DNA from: Palsa-506 sp963709075
GTDB taxonomy: Bacteria > Actinomycetota > Actinomycetes > Streptosporangiales > Streptosporangiaceae
NCBI GenBank assembly: GCA_963709075.1
Contig: CAVPUY010000011.1
Location: 191,643 to 255,642 of the forward strand
DNA: 64,000 bases
Reading direction: 5' to 3'
Numbering within the stretch: position 1 is the first letter of the stretch; each line of letters begins with the position of its first letter. The notes below the pieces were generated by a model. The model searched no databases. It was not told the origin of the DNA and saw nothing but the letters and a program-made list of their open reading frames with translations. A program made the translations under genes and the position numbers. Shown in pieces: positions 39,633 to 48,533 of this stretch.

Positions 39633-39800
39633 CTAGTCGAGGAGCTCGAGGAACTCGCCGGGTGCCAGGCCCGCCTGACGGAGGAATAGAGGCGAGGGTG
39701 CCGCGCTTGACGGTGCCGTGCGGCGGGAGCGCGGGGCTCAGGCGGCGGGCAGCCTGATCTGGCTCAACGCACGGATGCGCGGCTCCTGAGGCGCCCCCGA
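39633..39800 (-). pseudogene. Remnant of a HicA-type mRNA interferase
   Basis: On the minus strand the sequence reads LPPHGTVKRGTLASI, then one base out of phase LRQAGLAPGEFLELLD and TAG at 39633. HGTVKRGTL...ILRQAGL...EFLELL is the C-terminal pattern of HicA toxins. I cannot find the N-terminal part or a HicB partner, so this is a fragment, or a short gene broken by a frame error. It occupies the 291-base gap between msrA and the next gene. Confidence 0.5.
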
Positions 39801-39891
39801 TCCGCGCATATCCCGCGAAGCTGCCGGCCAGCCGCTTGTACCCTCACAGGGCGAGTAAACGCGGCGGGCAGTAGGGGGCCATGTTTCGGCT

Positions 39892-40614
39892 ATGGCAGTA
39901 TTCGCGATGTGGAGCGCACCGCGAGCGCGATCAACGGCTTTCTTTCGGTCGATGGCCGAGCGCGGTGATCTGACCGTGCTGCACGAACCGTTCTGCAATC
40001 TGAAGGACTACGGCGAGACTGATGTTGGCGGGCGGATGTTCGATTCGGCCGCCCGGCTGCTCGCCTGGCTACGTAGCGAGGCGCACGACCGGGACGTGTT
40101 CTTCAAGGACACGATGGACCACCAGCACGATGAGGTCTTGGCCGACCGGCCGTTTCTGGCCGAAGCCCGTCATGCGTTCCTCATTCGGCGTCCTGAGGAA
40201 ATTGCTGCGTCCTATTACGCCCTGTTCCCTCCGATGACCATCAACGCGATCGGGATGGAGCGACTGTGCGAGATGCAGGCCGCCATCAGCGGTGCTGGCG
40301 GGAATCCGCCTATTGTCATTGACTCGGATGACCTCGTGGCCCGGCAGGCTGCGACGATGGCTGCGTACTGCACGGCCGTCGGGCTGCCCTTTCGTTCGCG
40401 AGCGCTTACCTGGGAGCGAGGTGAACAGGCCGAGTGGCAGCGGTCCGCTCGCTGGCACACGGACGCCAGCAGCAGTTCCGGTTTCGAGCGGCGCGAACGG
40501 ACATACCGGTACACCGTCGAGAACTCTGCGAAGCTCGCCCGGTACGCCGCCCATCACCGGCCCTTTTACGAGCAGCTTTATGCACAGCGGATGAACGTTA
40601 CGCCTTGGGAATAG
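39892..40614 (+). CDS. Sulfotransferase-like protein
   Basis: A 240-residue soluble protein opening MAVFAMWSAPRARSTAFFRSM, a variant PAPS-binding P-loop (SAPRARST). It then has VLHEPFCNL and FKDTMDHQ, and AFLIRRPEEIAASYYAL corresponds to the second nucleotide-binding segment (R-x-P-x-E). These features match the small sulfotransferase-like family found near natural-product and sugar genes. The acceptor is unknown. The gene stands alone, followed by a methyltransferase 100 bases later. Confidence 0.75.
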   Translation: MAVFAMWSAPRARSTAFFRSMAERGDLTVLHEPFCNLKDYGETDVGGRMFDSAARLLAWLRSEAHDRDVFFKDTMDHQHDEVLADRPFLAEARHAFLIRRPEEIAASYYALFPPMTINAIGMERLCEMQAAISGAGGNPPIVIDSDDLVARQAATMAAYCTAVGLPFRSRALTWERGEQAEWQRSARWHTDASSSSGFERRERTYRYTVENSAKLARYAAHHRPFYEQLYAQRMNVTPWE

Positions 40615-40715
40615 ATGAGCGTCAGGCGCCGCCCTGAGCCAGTGACCGGCCGGCTGGCTGGGTTCCGCACCCGACGAGCACGACCGTGTCCTGTCGTCGA
40701 ATAGCGTTGCGCGCC

Positions 40716-41420
40716 ATGACCGACTTCATTTCCCTCCCCTTCTACGACCTGCTCCAGGACAACGGGCACGTGCCGGAGATCCGCAAGAAGCTGCCCCCGC
40801 TGCTGGCCGGAGTCCGGCGGAGCATCCTGGAGATCGGCGCGGGAACCGGTCTGATCACCACGTCACTGGCCGACTGGACGCCGGCTGAGATCTTCGCGCT
40901 GGAACCGTCGGCCGGTATGCGCGCAGTGCTGCTGTCCCGGCTGAGTTCGCGCCGGGAGCTGCTGAAGCGCGTGACCGTGCTCCCTTGCGATGCGCTGAGC
41001 GTGGGCCTGGACGAGCCGGCCGAGGCCGTGGTCATGATCAACGTGATGTATGCCCTGGAGCCGGACTATCGCAACCGGCTCTGGCCGGTGCTGGCGGCTC
41101 AGCTGGCACCCGCCGGCCTGCTGGTCTTCACCTGGCGCGCTGGTGGTCCGCCGGCGCCCCGTCCGCTCCAGGAGCTGGATTCGCGTCAGGTGGGCCGGCA
41201 TACCTACACGGTTCTGTCGGAGATTCTTGAGTCGGATGAGGAGGCGTTCCGCGCTCGCTACCTGTACCGGGTCACCGAGGGTGCGAAGGTCATCAGCGAA
41301 GAGGAGATCATCGGTTACGCCTACCGCCCCGCATGGGACGTGATCCAGCGTGAGCTGACCAGTGCGGGTTTCGCTCAGGCTGAAGGCGCTGAACGCCTCC
41401 TCGCCTGGCGGCTCGCCTAA
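40716..41420 (+). CDS. Class I SAM-dependent methyltransferase
   Basis: A 234-residue methyltransferase. Motif I is ILEIGAGTGLITTSLA, motif II IFALEPSAGMRAVL, and motif IV AVVMINVMYALEPDYR. Start ATG 40716 (MTDFISLPFYDLLQDN) matches the usual distance to motif I; the ten residues upstream are unlikely to be translated. No substrate-specific domain is recognisable. Confidence 0.85.
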   Translation: MTDFISLPFYDLLQDNGHVPEIRKKLPPLLAGVRRSILEIGAGTGLITTSLADWTPAEIFALEPSAGMRAVLLSRLSSRRELLKRVTVLPCDALSVGLDEPAEAVVMINVMYALEPDYRNRLWPVLAAQLAPAGLLVFTWRAGGPPAPRPLQELDSRQVGRHTYTVLSEILESDEEAFRARYLYRVTEGAKVISEEEIIGYAYRPAWDVIQRELTSAGFAQAEGAERLLAWRLA

Positions 41421-41640
41421 GGTCAGCAGCTCAGCGGGTCCCGCTCGTCCTCGTCCTTCCTCGTGCCCCGGGCGGCTCCCGCGGCCTGCGCCTGCCCGTC
41501 CGTCAGCTCGATGGTGCCTGGAGGAATGCGGTGAATGCCGGGAGGGCGGCCGGGTGATCTCCAGCGCTCAAGCCGCCCACGGCCTGCTCGGCGACGGCAT
41601 CCGCTTCTCGTCCCCGGGGCTCGCGAGGCCCGGGGCATTG

Positions 41641-42093
41641 TTACCTGGTGTCCGGGCCGCCGCCATCGCCGGGCAGCGGCTGGGCAAGCTGCGCCGCGCG
41701 GCTGGCCCGGCGCGCTCTCCGGCGGCTGACATCGATGATCACCACCGCCGCCATCACGGCTGCCTCGATGACGACCGTGTGTCTCAGGTAAGGCCAGTTC
41801 ACCGGCTGGAGCATCGAGCTGAGCCCCAGGTCAAATGTTCCGAACCGGATGACCGCAGGCCCGTGCGGGCCGCCGGGCCGGATCCCGTGCGGCAGCGCGA
41901 CGCCACGATGCGGCCTGCCGCCGGCCGGACCGCCGGGCCCAGCCCCCGGCTGAAAGCCGGGTACCAGCTCCTGCCTCGGCCCTTGCTGGCTGCTGACCAG
42001 GGTGCTTGCGGCGAAGTGGCTCCAGGCCAGCCCGAGGACGACCACCACGGCTACGACCAGGCAAGCCGCGACCAGGTGCCGGAGGAATCTCAC
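41641..42093 (-). CDS. Small two-helix membrane protein, unknown function
   Basis: A 150-residue protein starting GTG 42093, which overlaps the stop of the DUF4405 gene, so the two are co-translated. VRFLRHLVAACLVVAVVVVLGLAW is an N-terminal membrane helix. A Gly/Pro-rich external loop with PHGIRPGGPHGPAVIRFGTFDLGLSSMLQP follows, then a second helix HTVVIEAAVMAAVVIIDV. I do not recognise a family. A role as an accessory subunit to the cytochrome-like neighbour is a guess from context. Confidence 0.7.
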   Translation of the reverse strand: MRFLRHLVAACLVVAVVVVLGLAWSHFAASTLVSSQQGPRQELVPGFQPGAGPGGPAGGRPHRGVALPHGIRPGGPHGPAVIRFGTFDLGLSSMLQPVNWPYLRHTVVIEAAVMAAVVIIDVSRRRARRASRAAQLAQPLPGDGGGPDTR

Positions 42094-42617
42094 CCGGGCC
42101 GCCCGGCCGAGCGCCTCGTCAGCAGCCTGTGCCCGACCCTGACGATCCACCTCCAGCGCAGGGCCACGTGCACCGGGACCAGGCCAAGCGTCACTTCCGC
42201 CGTGAGGACGTGCAGCCTGCTCCAGAAAGGCCCAGTCAGGATCTCGAAGCCGAGGTATGGCAGCGCAACCCTGGAAATCAGGATGCCGGACGCCACGCAC
42301 AGGGTCATGGCCAGCAGCAGCGCCAGGTTGACCAGCCAGATGACCTTGTCATGGCCGCGCGGGCGCAGCACTTTCCTTGTCTCGCGGATGACCCAGTCCC
42401 AGTGCAGCGTGAGGTGGATCAGCAAGGCCAGCCCGAGCCCGATGCCCAGCCACTCGTGGATCGCGATCCCGGTGAAGCCGTAGCTGTAGGCAAGCGTGTA
42501 GCCGAGCAGGAGGACCGCGTCGAACCAGAAGTCCAGCCGCGTGCGCGCCGCGATCCTGCGCCTGCGGCCGGCCGCAGAGGTCGGGCCGGCCGTGGGGATC
42601 ACCGAGGGACCGCTCAT
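42090..42617 (-). CDS. DUF4405-type cytochrome b-like membrane protein
   Basis: A 175-residue protein with four membrane helices. His residues sit at repeated positions: IHEWLGIGLGLALLIHLTLHWDW, then RLHVLTAEVTLGLVPVHVALRW. This arrangement is typical of bis-haem cytochrome b561/DUF4405 proteins that pass electrons across the membrane. Haem binding is inferred from these histidines. Start ATG 42617. Paired with the small membrane protein downstream. Confidence 0.8.
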   Translation of the reverse strand: MSGPSVIPTAGPTSAAGRRRRIAARTRLDFWFDAVLLLGYTLAYSYGFTGIAIHEWLGIGLGLALLIHLTLHWDWVIRETRKVLRPRGHDKVIWLVNLALLLAMTLCVASGILISRVALPYLGFEILTGPFWSRLHVLTAEVTLGLVPVHVALRWRWIVRVGHRLLTRRSAGRPG

Positions 42618-42911
42618 CGCGGGCAGCCTGCTCGGCGCAGTGCCGGTCCTCGCCTGTCACGCAGCATGTCCCATCCAAACTAGGCGCTCAGCCAAACCCA
42701 GCCAGGCGGCGGCCGGCCAGGCCAGGTCATTCAGCCCGCGCAGGCTGGAGTTATCCAGGTCTATGATCAGCGACGGGGCTCAGCGGATCGTGCGAAGACC
42801 GTGTGGACTGAATGTGACTCCACGAGGTCCCGGCAACTGTTTCGGCAGCCGGGCGGCCGGCAGCCTGTCGCGCGGGCCGCGCCCGAACGGGTACTGTCCG
42901 GACGCCCCTGT

Positions 42912-43754
42912 TCAGATCTGCGCATGTAGCTCAGTACGCAATTCATGACTACCGTACTCAGTCGCGCTTTCGTAGTAGAGGCGCAGCCGGCCATGCGGCA
43001 TCGCGACGGCTGAAACGTAACGCAGCGCGCCACCGCCGAAAGGGCTCAACGCCGGCCCGGCGATCGGAATGTACCGGGATCCGTCCCACTTTGCGATTCC
43101 GGTTTGTTCTTCGTAGTTCTGCGCTGCCGACGCGCGGCCGTCGAAATAGGCATGCTCACCGACAACTGCCGTTATCCGGGTGCCACGGCCATACCAGGTG
43201 CCCGGCTCCGGCACCATGACGGGCGCACAGTTGCACGCGACTACGCTGGTCATCTGGTCGGCATTCTCGTCACCCTCGGTCAGCGGATGCCGCGTTGCCC
43301 ATATGCGCAGGCCCCGACCACGAACGAGCACCGGGTCCTTGATGGCGAAGGCAGCGCTGCCCGGAAAGATAGTCTGCCGAGTGCGGGCACTGAAATCGCG
43401 CGGGCCGTCCGCGTGAAGTCTCTCGATCCGCCAGTGCTTAGAATTGAACGTGGCACAGCTGAGGTATAGGAACCATTCACCGTCAGGCGTCACGTCCAGA
43501 GCCGGGCGTTCCAATGACTCCGCGTCCATCTCGGCCCTGTCGATGGCACACAAAGTATCGAAATGGATGCCATCGTCAATGGGGGAGCGGGTCACGTAAA
43601 CGCGGTTGCCCCGGCCATGGTCGATCGGGTGCCTGTCACGATAGGCAAGATAGATATAGTCGCGGTGAACGAGGGCACTGGCAGCACCGATCCAGTTGCC
43701 GGTTCCGTGCGCAACGGGCAACACCAGTTGACTGTTCTCCCACCGGGGCAACAT
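42912..43754 (-). CDS. Five-bladed beta-propeller protein, possible glycosidase
   Basis: A 280-residue soluble protein whose pattern suggests a five-bladed propeller of the GH43/GH130 kind: WIGAASALVHRDYIYLAYRDRHP, ERPALDVTPDGEWFLYLSCATF, FAIKDPVLVRGRGLRIWATRHP and ALRYVSAVAMPHGRLRLYYESAT. Acidic residues at blade starts (KDPV, RPALD) could be catalytic. The assignment is from fold pattern only. No signal peptide. GC content here is lower than in the nuo block (37 of 60 in line 43561), so recent acquisition is possible. Confidence 0.6.
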   Translation of the reverse strand: MLPRWENSQLVLPVAHGTGNWIGAASALVHRDYIYLAYRDRHPIDHGRGNRVYVTRSPIDDGIHFDTLCAIDRAEMDAESLERPALDVTPDGEWFLYLSCATFNSKHWRIERLHADGPRDFSARTRQTIFPGSAAFAIKDPVLVRGRGLRIWATRHPLTEGDENADQMTSVVACNCAPVMVPEPGTWYGRGTRITAVVGEHAYFDGRASAAQNYEEQTGIAKWDGSRYIPIAGPALSPFGGGALRYVSAVAMPHGRLRLYYESATEYGSHELRTELHAQI

Positions 43755-43822
43755 GGCTCAGCTTCCCTTGCGGGCCTCCCACTCCTGGTGACGCGCGGCT
43801 GTCCTGGCTCGATCGAGGGGCG

Positions 43823-44431
43823 TCATGCTCCCGCGGTCGCTGTCGTGACCGCTCTGCGCCCGGTGAGGTGACGGGCCCGGGCAGCCTTGCGGGCTTCGCA
43901 GAGATTCAGGTCGTCGCCCGGCCTGCCGTCCGGCTTCCCGCCGACCGCCTGGCCGCGCTGCGCCGGCCGCGGCGGCGGTTGCCCGCGGGAGCGCTTCTGG
44001 TGCCGTGAGTCGAGCGCCTGGGCCCCTGCTGCCAGCAAGGCCATGAAATAGAACGGCACGAAGATGGCCAGCGCGGCACCGTCAGTCAAGTAGTCGGCTA
44101 CCGCCAGCGTGGCCAGTGCAATTCCCGCGCATATGCCCGACTTGGCGGCCGTGCTCATCGGGGGCCGGGGCCGCGCCCGGGCCGGCCTGCGCGGCGGCGG
44201 GGCGGCGGTCAGCCCGGCAGGGATGTCGGCGGTGAGCGCGGCCAGTTCCGCATAGGTCCGTGACGCGAACGTCTGGCCCACCCGCAGGTCAAACTCGTCC
44301 TTGGTCAAGCGGCCCTGCACGAACGCGGCCTTGAGCATGCCGATCACGTGCTCGCGGTCGGCGTGGGACGCCCGCAGGTGGCCACTGCCCGCCGCTGCTG
44401 CTGCCTCGTGGTTTCCCAGCCCTGCCGTCAC
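43823..44431 (-). CDS. DUF1707 domain membrane protein
   Basis: A 202-residue protein with an N-terminal DUF1707 domain, characteristic of actinobacteria: LRASHADREHVIGMLKAAFVQGRLTKDEFDLRVGQTFASRTYAELAALTADIPAG. A basic Pro-rich linker and two membrane helices (ICAGIALATLAVADYL and LAIFVPFYFMALLAAG) follow, then a basic tail. I start at GTG 44431; the longer in-frame reading beyond it overlaps the divergent PAP2 promoter region and looks non-coding. Confidence 0.82.
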   Translation of the reverse strand: MTAGLGNHEAAAAAGSGHLRASHADREHVIGMLKAAFVQGRLTKDEFDLRVGQTFASRTYAELAALTADIPAGLTAAPPPRRPARARPRPPMSTAAKSGICAGIALATLAVADYLTDGAALAIFVPFYFMALLAAGAQALDSRHQKRSRGQPPPRPAQRGQAVGGKPDGRPGDDLNLCEARKAARARHLTGRRAVTTATAGA

Positions 44432-44645
44432 CGGCGCCTCCCCGTGAGCGCAATTGCATGGAAAGCGTAACGCGGGCCGCCCTCCGGTAGCCATTCTCGC
44501 AGCTGCCGAGGCCGACGCCGCCGACGCCGCCGAGGCCGACGCTGCCGAGGCCGACGCTGACGCCGCCCGGTACGTCCTGGCCACGTAGGCTGGCAAGCCT
44601 GGTCGCGAGTTCGCGCCCAGCTGGCAGGCACCCGACAGGAGCGGC

Positions 44646-45386
44646 ATGGACGGCATCCGGTTACGGCCCGGCCGGCCCTTGCTGACCGAGTCCGCCCGTT
44701 CCCTGGCTGGCACGCTGCTGGCCTGCTGCGCGGTCCTCGTCGCCCTGCTCGGCGTGCTCTTCGCACACCAGGCCACGGCGGACTGGTTCGATCATGCCGC
44801 CGATGCTCCGGTCATCAGCCTGCTCGGCGGCCACCAGGGTCTCACGCTGTGGCTTGCCGTTCCTGGTTCGCTGATTCCGGCGGTCGCGGCGAGCGTGGCC
44901 ATCGTCGTAGCCTGCCTGCTGGCCGGCCGGCTTAACGGCGCCGTGCTGGCCGCGGCCGCCGTTCCGGCTGCCGTCGGGCTGGACGAAATCCTGCTCAAGC
45001 ACCTGATCCACCGCACCTACCTGGGCGTGCTCAGCTATCCGAGCGGGCACACCACAGCCGTGTTCGCGCTGGCCGCGACGGTCACGGTGCTACTCCTGCC
45101 CGCGCCGCGCCCGGCCAGGGCAGCGGCGCTGCGCGCATCGATCCCGGCGGCAGCGTGCGTGCTGGGAGTCGTCGTCGCTGCCGCCGTCATCGGCCTGCGA
45201 TGGCACTACCTCACTGATACCGTGGCGGGCGCCGCCGTCGGCATCGGAACAGTCTGCGGGCTCGCGCTCATCCTGGACCGGCCGGCCACGAGGCGGTTGC
45301 TGGCCCGGGCCACCGGCCAGCGGGCCGGCCCGACGGCTCGCGCCGGAGGAGCCCAAGCCCTGGACCAGGCCCGGCCCGCGTCATGA
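44646..45386 (+). CDS. PAP2-family membrane phosphatase
   Basis: A 246-residue six-helix phosphatase. Motif C1 is weak (KHLIHRTYLG), C2 is intact as YPSGHTTAV, and C3 reads LRWHYLTDTVAG with His and Asp. It probably acts on polyprenyl or phospholipid phosphates. Start ATG 44646 lies after GACAGGAGCGG. It has normal C2 residues, unlike the relative at 2969. The 214-base gap before it holds a GCCGAGGCCGACGCC-type simple repeat (44507-44570). Confidence 0.85.
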   Translation: MDGIRLRPGRPLLTESARSLAGTLLACCAVLVALLGVLFAHQATADWFDHAADAPVISLLGGHQGLTLWLAVPGSLIPAVAASVAIVVACLLAGRLNGAVLAAAAVPAAVGLDEILLKHLIHRTYLGVLSYPSGHTTAVFALAATVTVLLLPAPRPARAAALRASIPAAACVLGVVVAAAVIGLRWHYLTDTVAGAAVGIGTVCGLALILDRPATRRLLARATGQRAGPTARAGGAQALDQARPAS

Positions 45387-45417
45387 CGGCGGACGGATGA
45401 CCAGCAGGGCCGGGCAC

Positions 45418-46536
45418 TCATCCGGCTCTGGGCGGGATACTTTCACCGGCGAGCATGGCGTTCTGGGCGAGTACGGACAGCCAGTGGTTCATGCGCTCGG
45501 CGTTGGTGATGTCCTGCCAGTGCCGGAACAGGCCGGCCGCGTCACCGAGCGGCAGCCTGCCTTCCACCTGATGGATCTCGATGGTGAACGACACGCGGTC
45601 CGGGCCGCAGGCGTCCGCCGCGGCGGCCACGATCGCCGCCAGCCCGGCCGGCCCGTACATCATGGGCAGTGACTGCCGGCCATTGTGGCTGAACGGGACC
45701 GGCAGCCGCATCAGGAAGGTGAAGTGGTCGGGCAGGCCGCTGACCAGGGGATGTCCGTCATGCAGGTGGAAGTGCAGGTGCTTGCCGAGCTGCCCGATGG
45801 AGAACGTCATGTCGAGCACGTCCTGCACCGCGCCCGCAACGGCGTGCTGCACGTCCGTTACCAGGCTGGGCAGGCGCTCATCGTCGGGGGTGAGGCTGCG
45901 CAGGCTGAGATCCGGGTGATCGCGGGCGAACCTGGCTGAGGCCTGCCGGATCCCGACGTGGCCCACGTCGATGCAGCAGCTGATCCGGTCGGTTTCCTTG
46001 AGCTGCTCGGCGACCTCGATGAACCAGCCAGGCTCGAGGCCGGCCGCATATTCGAGAAACAGCTGAGGCGCGCCCGGCGAGCGGGCGAGCCGCGTGTCGA
46101 GTTCCTGCAAGGCCGTGACCAGGCTGGCAGTCTGTTCGCCCATGTCACGGTGGTCGTGCACGACCATGCCGGACAGGCGGCCGGCAAACCGGACGGCGAA
46201 CTCCTCGACTACGCCACGGTCGCGTTCCCGCAGCATATCCAGCCCGCGGCCGAGGTGGACCGTGGGCAGCCGCGGATGCGGCGGCACGTACCGGAGCAAG
46301 TGGCTGAGCTGGTCCGGCGTGTCTGCGTACGCCTCTGCCGCGAGGCCTGCCTGGGCGAAGCGGAGGCCGGCGAGCTTCAGCAGCGCGCTGTCGCCGGCGA
46401 TGCGCTGCTGGAACAGGGCGTGAATCGGCGGCAGGCCCGCAGCGCCGTCGGCGCCCGGCCAGCCGGGGCTCAGGGCCGGCTCCTCGGCGTCGCCGTGGGG
46501 CTGAAGTTGCAGCTCAGCTGATTCCTTGCGCGGCAC
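45418..46536 (-). CDS. TIM-barrel protein of sugar isomerase/endonuclease IV type, unknown function
   Basis: A 372-residue soluble protein with barrel-strand patterns: LPTVHLGRG, GMVVHDHRD, QLFLEYAAGLEP, SCCIDVGHVGI, HFHLHDGHPL and VSFTIEIHQVEG. The His, Asp and Glu at strand ends resemble the metal site of xylose isomerase-like barrels (AP endonuclease 2 superfamily). About 35 N-terminal residues are low-complexity. Substrate unknown. Its gene is divergent from the CotH gene, which may share a promoter region. Confidence 0.65.
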   Translation of the reverse strand: MPRKESAELQLQPHGDAEEPALSPGWPGADGAAGLPPIHALFQQRIAGDSALLKLAGLRFAQAGLAAEAYADTPDQLSHLLRYVPPHPRLPTVHLGRGLDMLRERDRGVVEEFAVRFAGRLSGMVVHDHRDMGEQTASLVTALQELDTRLARSPGAPQLFLEYAAGLEPGWFIEVAEQLKETDRISCCIDVGHVGIRQASARFARDHPDLSLRSLTPDDERLPSLVTDVQHAVAGAVQDVLDMTFSIGQLGKHLHFHLHDGHPLVSGLPDHFTFLMRLPVPFSHNGRQSLPMMYGPAGLAAIVAAAADACGPDRVSFTIEIHQVEGRLPLGDAAGLFRHWQDITNAERMNHWLSVLAQNAMLAGESIPPRAG

Positions 46537-46749
46537 CTGCGTTCCCGTCTGGTTGCCGGTCGCTGTCGTCTCACTGTAGTCCCCAGGGCGGCAGTGCGGC
46601 CGGCAGCCAGATCCGGCTCTGGATGTATCACCGCGCGCGCTGCATGCTCTTCACTGTGAGCGGATTTAACCGGAAGAAACCCCACCCGGGCGGCGCCTCG
46701 CGCCAGCCGCCGGGTGGCGATAGCGGCCGGGTGGCCGTTGGGGGAAGCC

Positions 46750-48495
46750 ATGGAAAGGGTTGTGGGCAAAGAGCAGTTCTGCGACATCTTCAAGGGCCAG
46801 GCGGTGGTGGTGACGGACCTGCCCGCAGGGGACGGCAAGGATCTGGCGGAAAGGGCCAATGAGGCAGCGGGCCGCGGCGACGCGTCGCTGCGCACGAAGG
46901 CCGAGTATTCCGCCCTGTTCGGCCTCCTGCTCGGGGAAACCGGAGCAGGCCCGCAGCCCGCGGGGCTGGTGCTGCTCGATGACACCGGGCAGCCGACCGC
47001 CGCCGGGCGCGCGGTCACGGAGTACGTCAGAGCAGCTCAGGGCAAAGCCGAGTTCTTCGAGACGGACATGTACATGATCCAAACCGAGGGCTTTCCGCAT
47101 GAGCACGCGGTCCTGCAACGCCCGTTAGCTGCGCCAGATGGCGCCCGGCTCGGACTGTGGCGGACCGATCCGGAGGACGGCCGGCCGATCCCGCCGCCCG
47201 GCGATGAGGGCGTTCTGCTGAGCACGCCGACCTTCACGCTGATGAACAGCGGCAACAAGACGCTGTACGCGCCGAAGGCATCGTGGAAGGTAAGTTTCAA
47301 GACGGCTGGAGGCGGCGGCCCGTTCGCCGGAATGACCCGCATCAATCTCAAGTCGATGTACAACGATCCTGCCCAGATGCGTGAGGCGATCGCGTGGCAC
47401 CTGTTCGGCCAGGCCGGCCTCGCCGCGCCGCGGCACACCTACGCCAAGCTGGCCTTCGATGCCAGCTACCGGGGCCTCTTCTCCGTCATCGAGCAGGTCG
47501 ACAAGAGGTTCCTGAAGGATCACTTCGGTAAGAACGACCGCGGCAACCTGTACAAGGCCTACTGCGGCGACGTCGGCTGCGCGACACTCGAGCACCGCAC
47601 CGGGCCTGATGGTGACGACAGCGGCCGTCAGTACTTCAGGCCGAAGAGCAAGAAGCGCACATACCAGCTCAAGACCAACGAGGACGACCCCGCCGCCAAC
47701 ACCTACGACGACCTCGCCCGCTTCATCGCGACGATCAACGGGACCGGGCTGGCCGGCGGCGACAAGCGGTTCGACACCGATGCCTTCCGTGCGTCGGTGG
47801 ACGCCATCATGAACGCACGCGCCTTCCTGCGCTGGGCGGCCGTCAACCTGCTGCTCGGCAGCTGGGACAACTACTTCGCGACGCCGTCCAATTACTACCT
47901 CTACAACTCCGGGCACAAGGGCGCGGAAGACGACTTCGCCGGCTCACCCTACTTCACGTTCATACCGTGGGACTACGACAACTGCCTGGGGATTGACTAC
48001 TTCGGCACCCAGTGGCAATACACCGACATTCTCGATTGGCCGAGTAACACCAGGAATTACTCGTCCGGCCGCGGTACGTCACGCATCCCGCTGGTGCAGA
48101 ACCTGCTGCGCAACCATGATTACCGGCAGTACTACCTGGACTACCTGGAACACCTGATCGATACGGAGTTCAACCCAGAGTCCGTCGGCGCCCGCATCGG
48201 GGCCGAGGGCGCAGGCGGCCTGTGGGACCGTGTCCGCCAGGCGGCTTACCTGGAATCCGGCACGCCTTACGGCCCGACCTTCACCGGGCGGCAGTTCAGC
48301 AACGACGAGGTCTATTCCAGCGGGTGCCGCCAGTACGAGCTGCGCCGCGGGAACGAGAAGGCAGAGGGAATCGTCCACTACGTGCGCATGCGGCGGGACA
48401 GCGCCAGGCGGCAGCTTGCGGACCTGCGAAAGACGATGCCCCGGGCCGGCACGGCATTCCCCGATGAGCTGGAAACGCTGCCGCGGCAGCCGTGA
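46750..48495 (+). CDS. CotH-type protein kinase-like protein
   Basis: A 581-residue protein with a CotH kinase domain in the C-terminal two thirds. NKTLYAPKASWKVSFK fits the lysine strand, YRGLFSVIEQVDKRFLKDHF the next strand and helix, NLLLGSWDNYFATPSNYYLY the catalytic loop with Asp, and FTFIPWDYDNCLGID the metal-binding segment. CotH of Bacillus phosphorylates spore coat proteins, and some eukaryotic relatives sit on the surface. The first 160 residues are not a family I know. ATG 46750 follows GGGGGAAG. No signal peptide is visible, which is unusual since many bacterial CotH proteins are exported. Confidence 0.8.
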   Translation: MERVVGKEQFCDIFKGQAVVVTDLPAGDGKDLAERANEAAGRGDASLRTKAEYSALFGLLLGETGAGPQPAGLVLLDDTGQPTAAGRAVTEYVRAAQGKAEFFETDMYMIQTEGFPHEHAVLQRPLAAPDGARLGLWRTDPEDGRPIPPPGDEGVLLSTPTFTLMNSGNKTLYAPKASWKVSFKTAGGGGPFAGMTRINLKSMYNDPAQMREAIAWHLFGQAGLAAPRHTYAKLAFDASYRGLFSVIEQVDKRFLKDHFGKNDRGNLYKAYCGDVGCATLEHRTGPDGDDSGRQYFRPKSKKRTYQLKTNEDDPAANTYDDLARFIATINGTGLAGGDKRFDTDAFRASVDAIMNARAFLRWAAVNLLLGSWDNYFATPSNYYLYNSGHKGAEDDFAGSPYFTFIPWDYDNCLGIDYFGTQWQYTDILDWPSNTRNYSSGRGTSRIPLVQNLLRNHDYRQYYLDYLEHLIDTEFNPESVGARIGAEGAGGLWDRVRQAAYLESGTPYGPTFTGRQFSNDEVYSSGCRQYELRRGNEKAEGIVHYVRMRRDSARRQLADLRKTMPRAGTAFPDELETLPRQP

Positions 48496-48533
48496 GCTGA
48501 CCGCGCCCGTTAACCGCATGCAGGAGACCGACA

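Noticed and set aside
41423..41638. 71-residue minus-strand ORF downstream of the methyltransferase
   Set aside because: The C-terminal part (GIHRIPPGTIELTDGQAQ) looks somewhat protein-like, but there is no family match, no clear start signal, and the N-terminus is Arg/Pro-rich noise.
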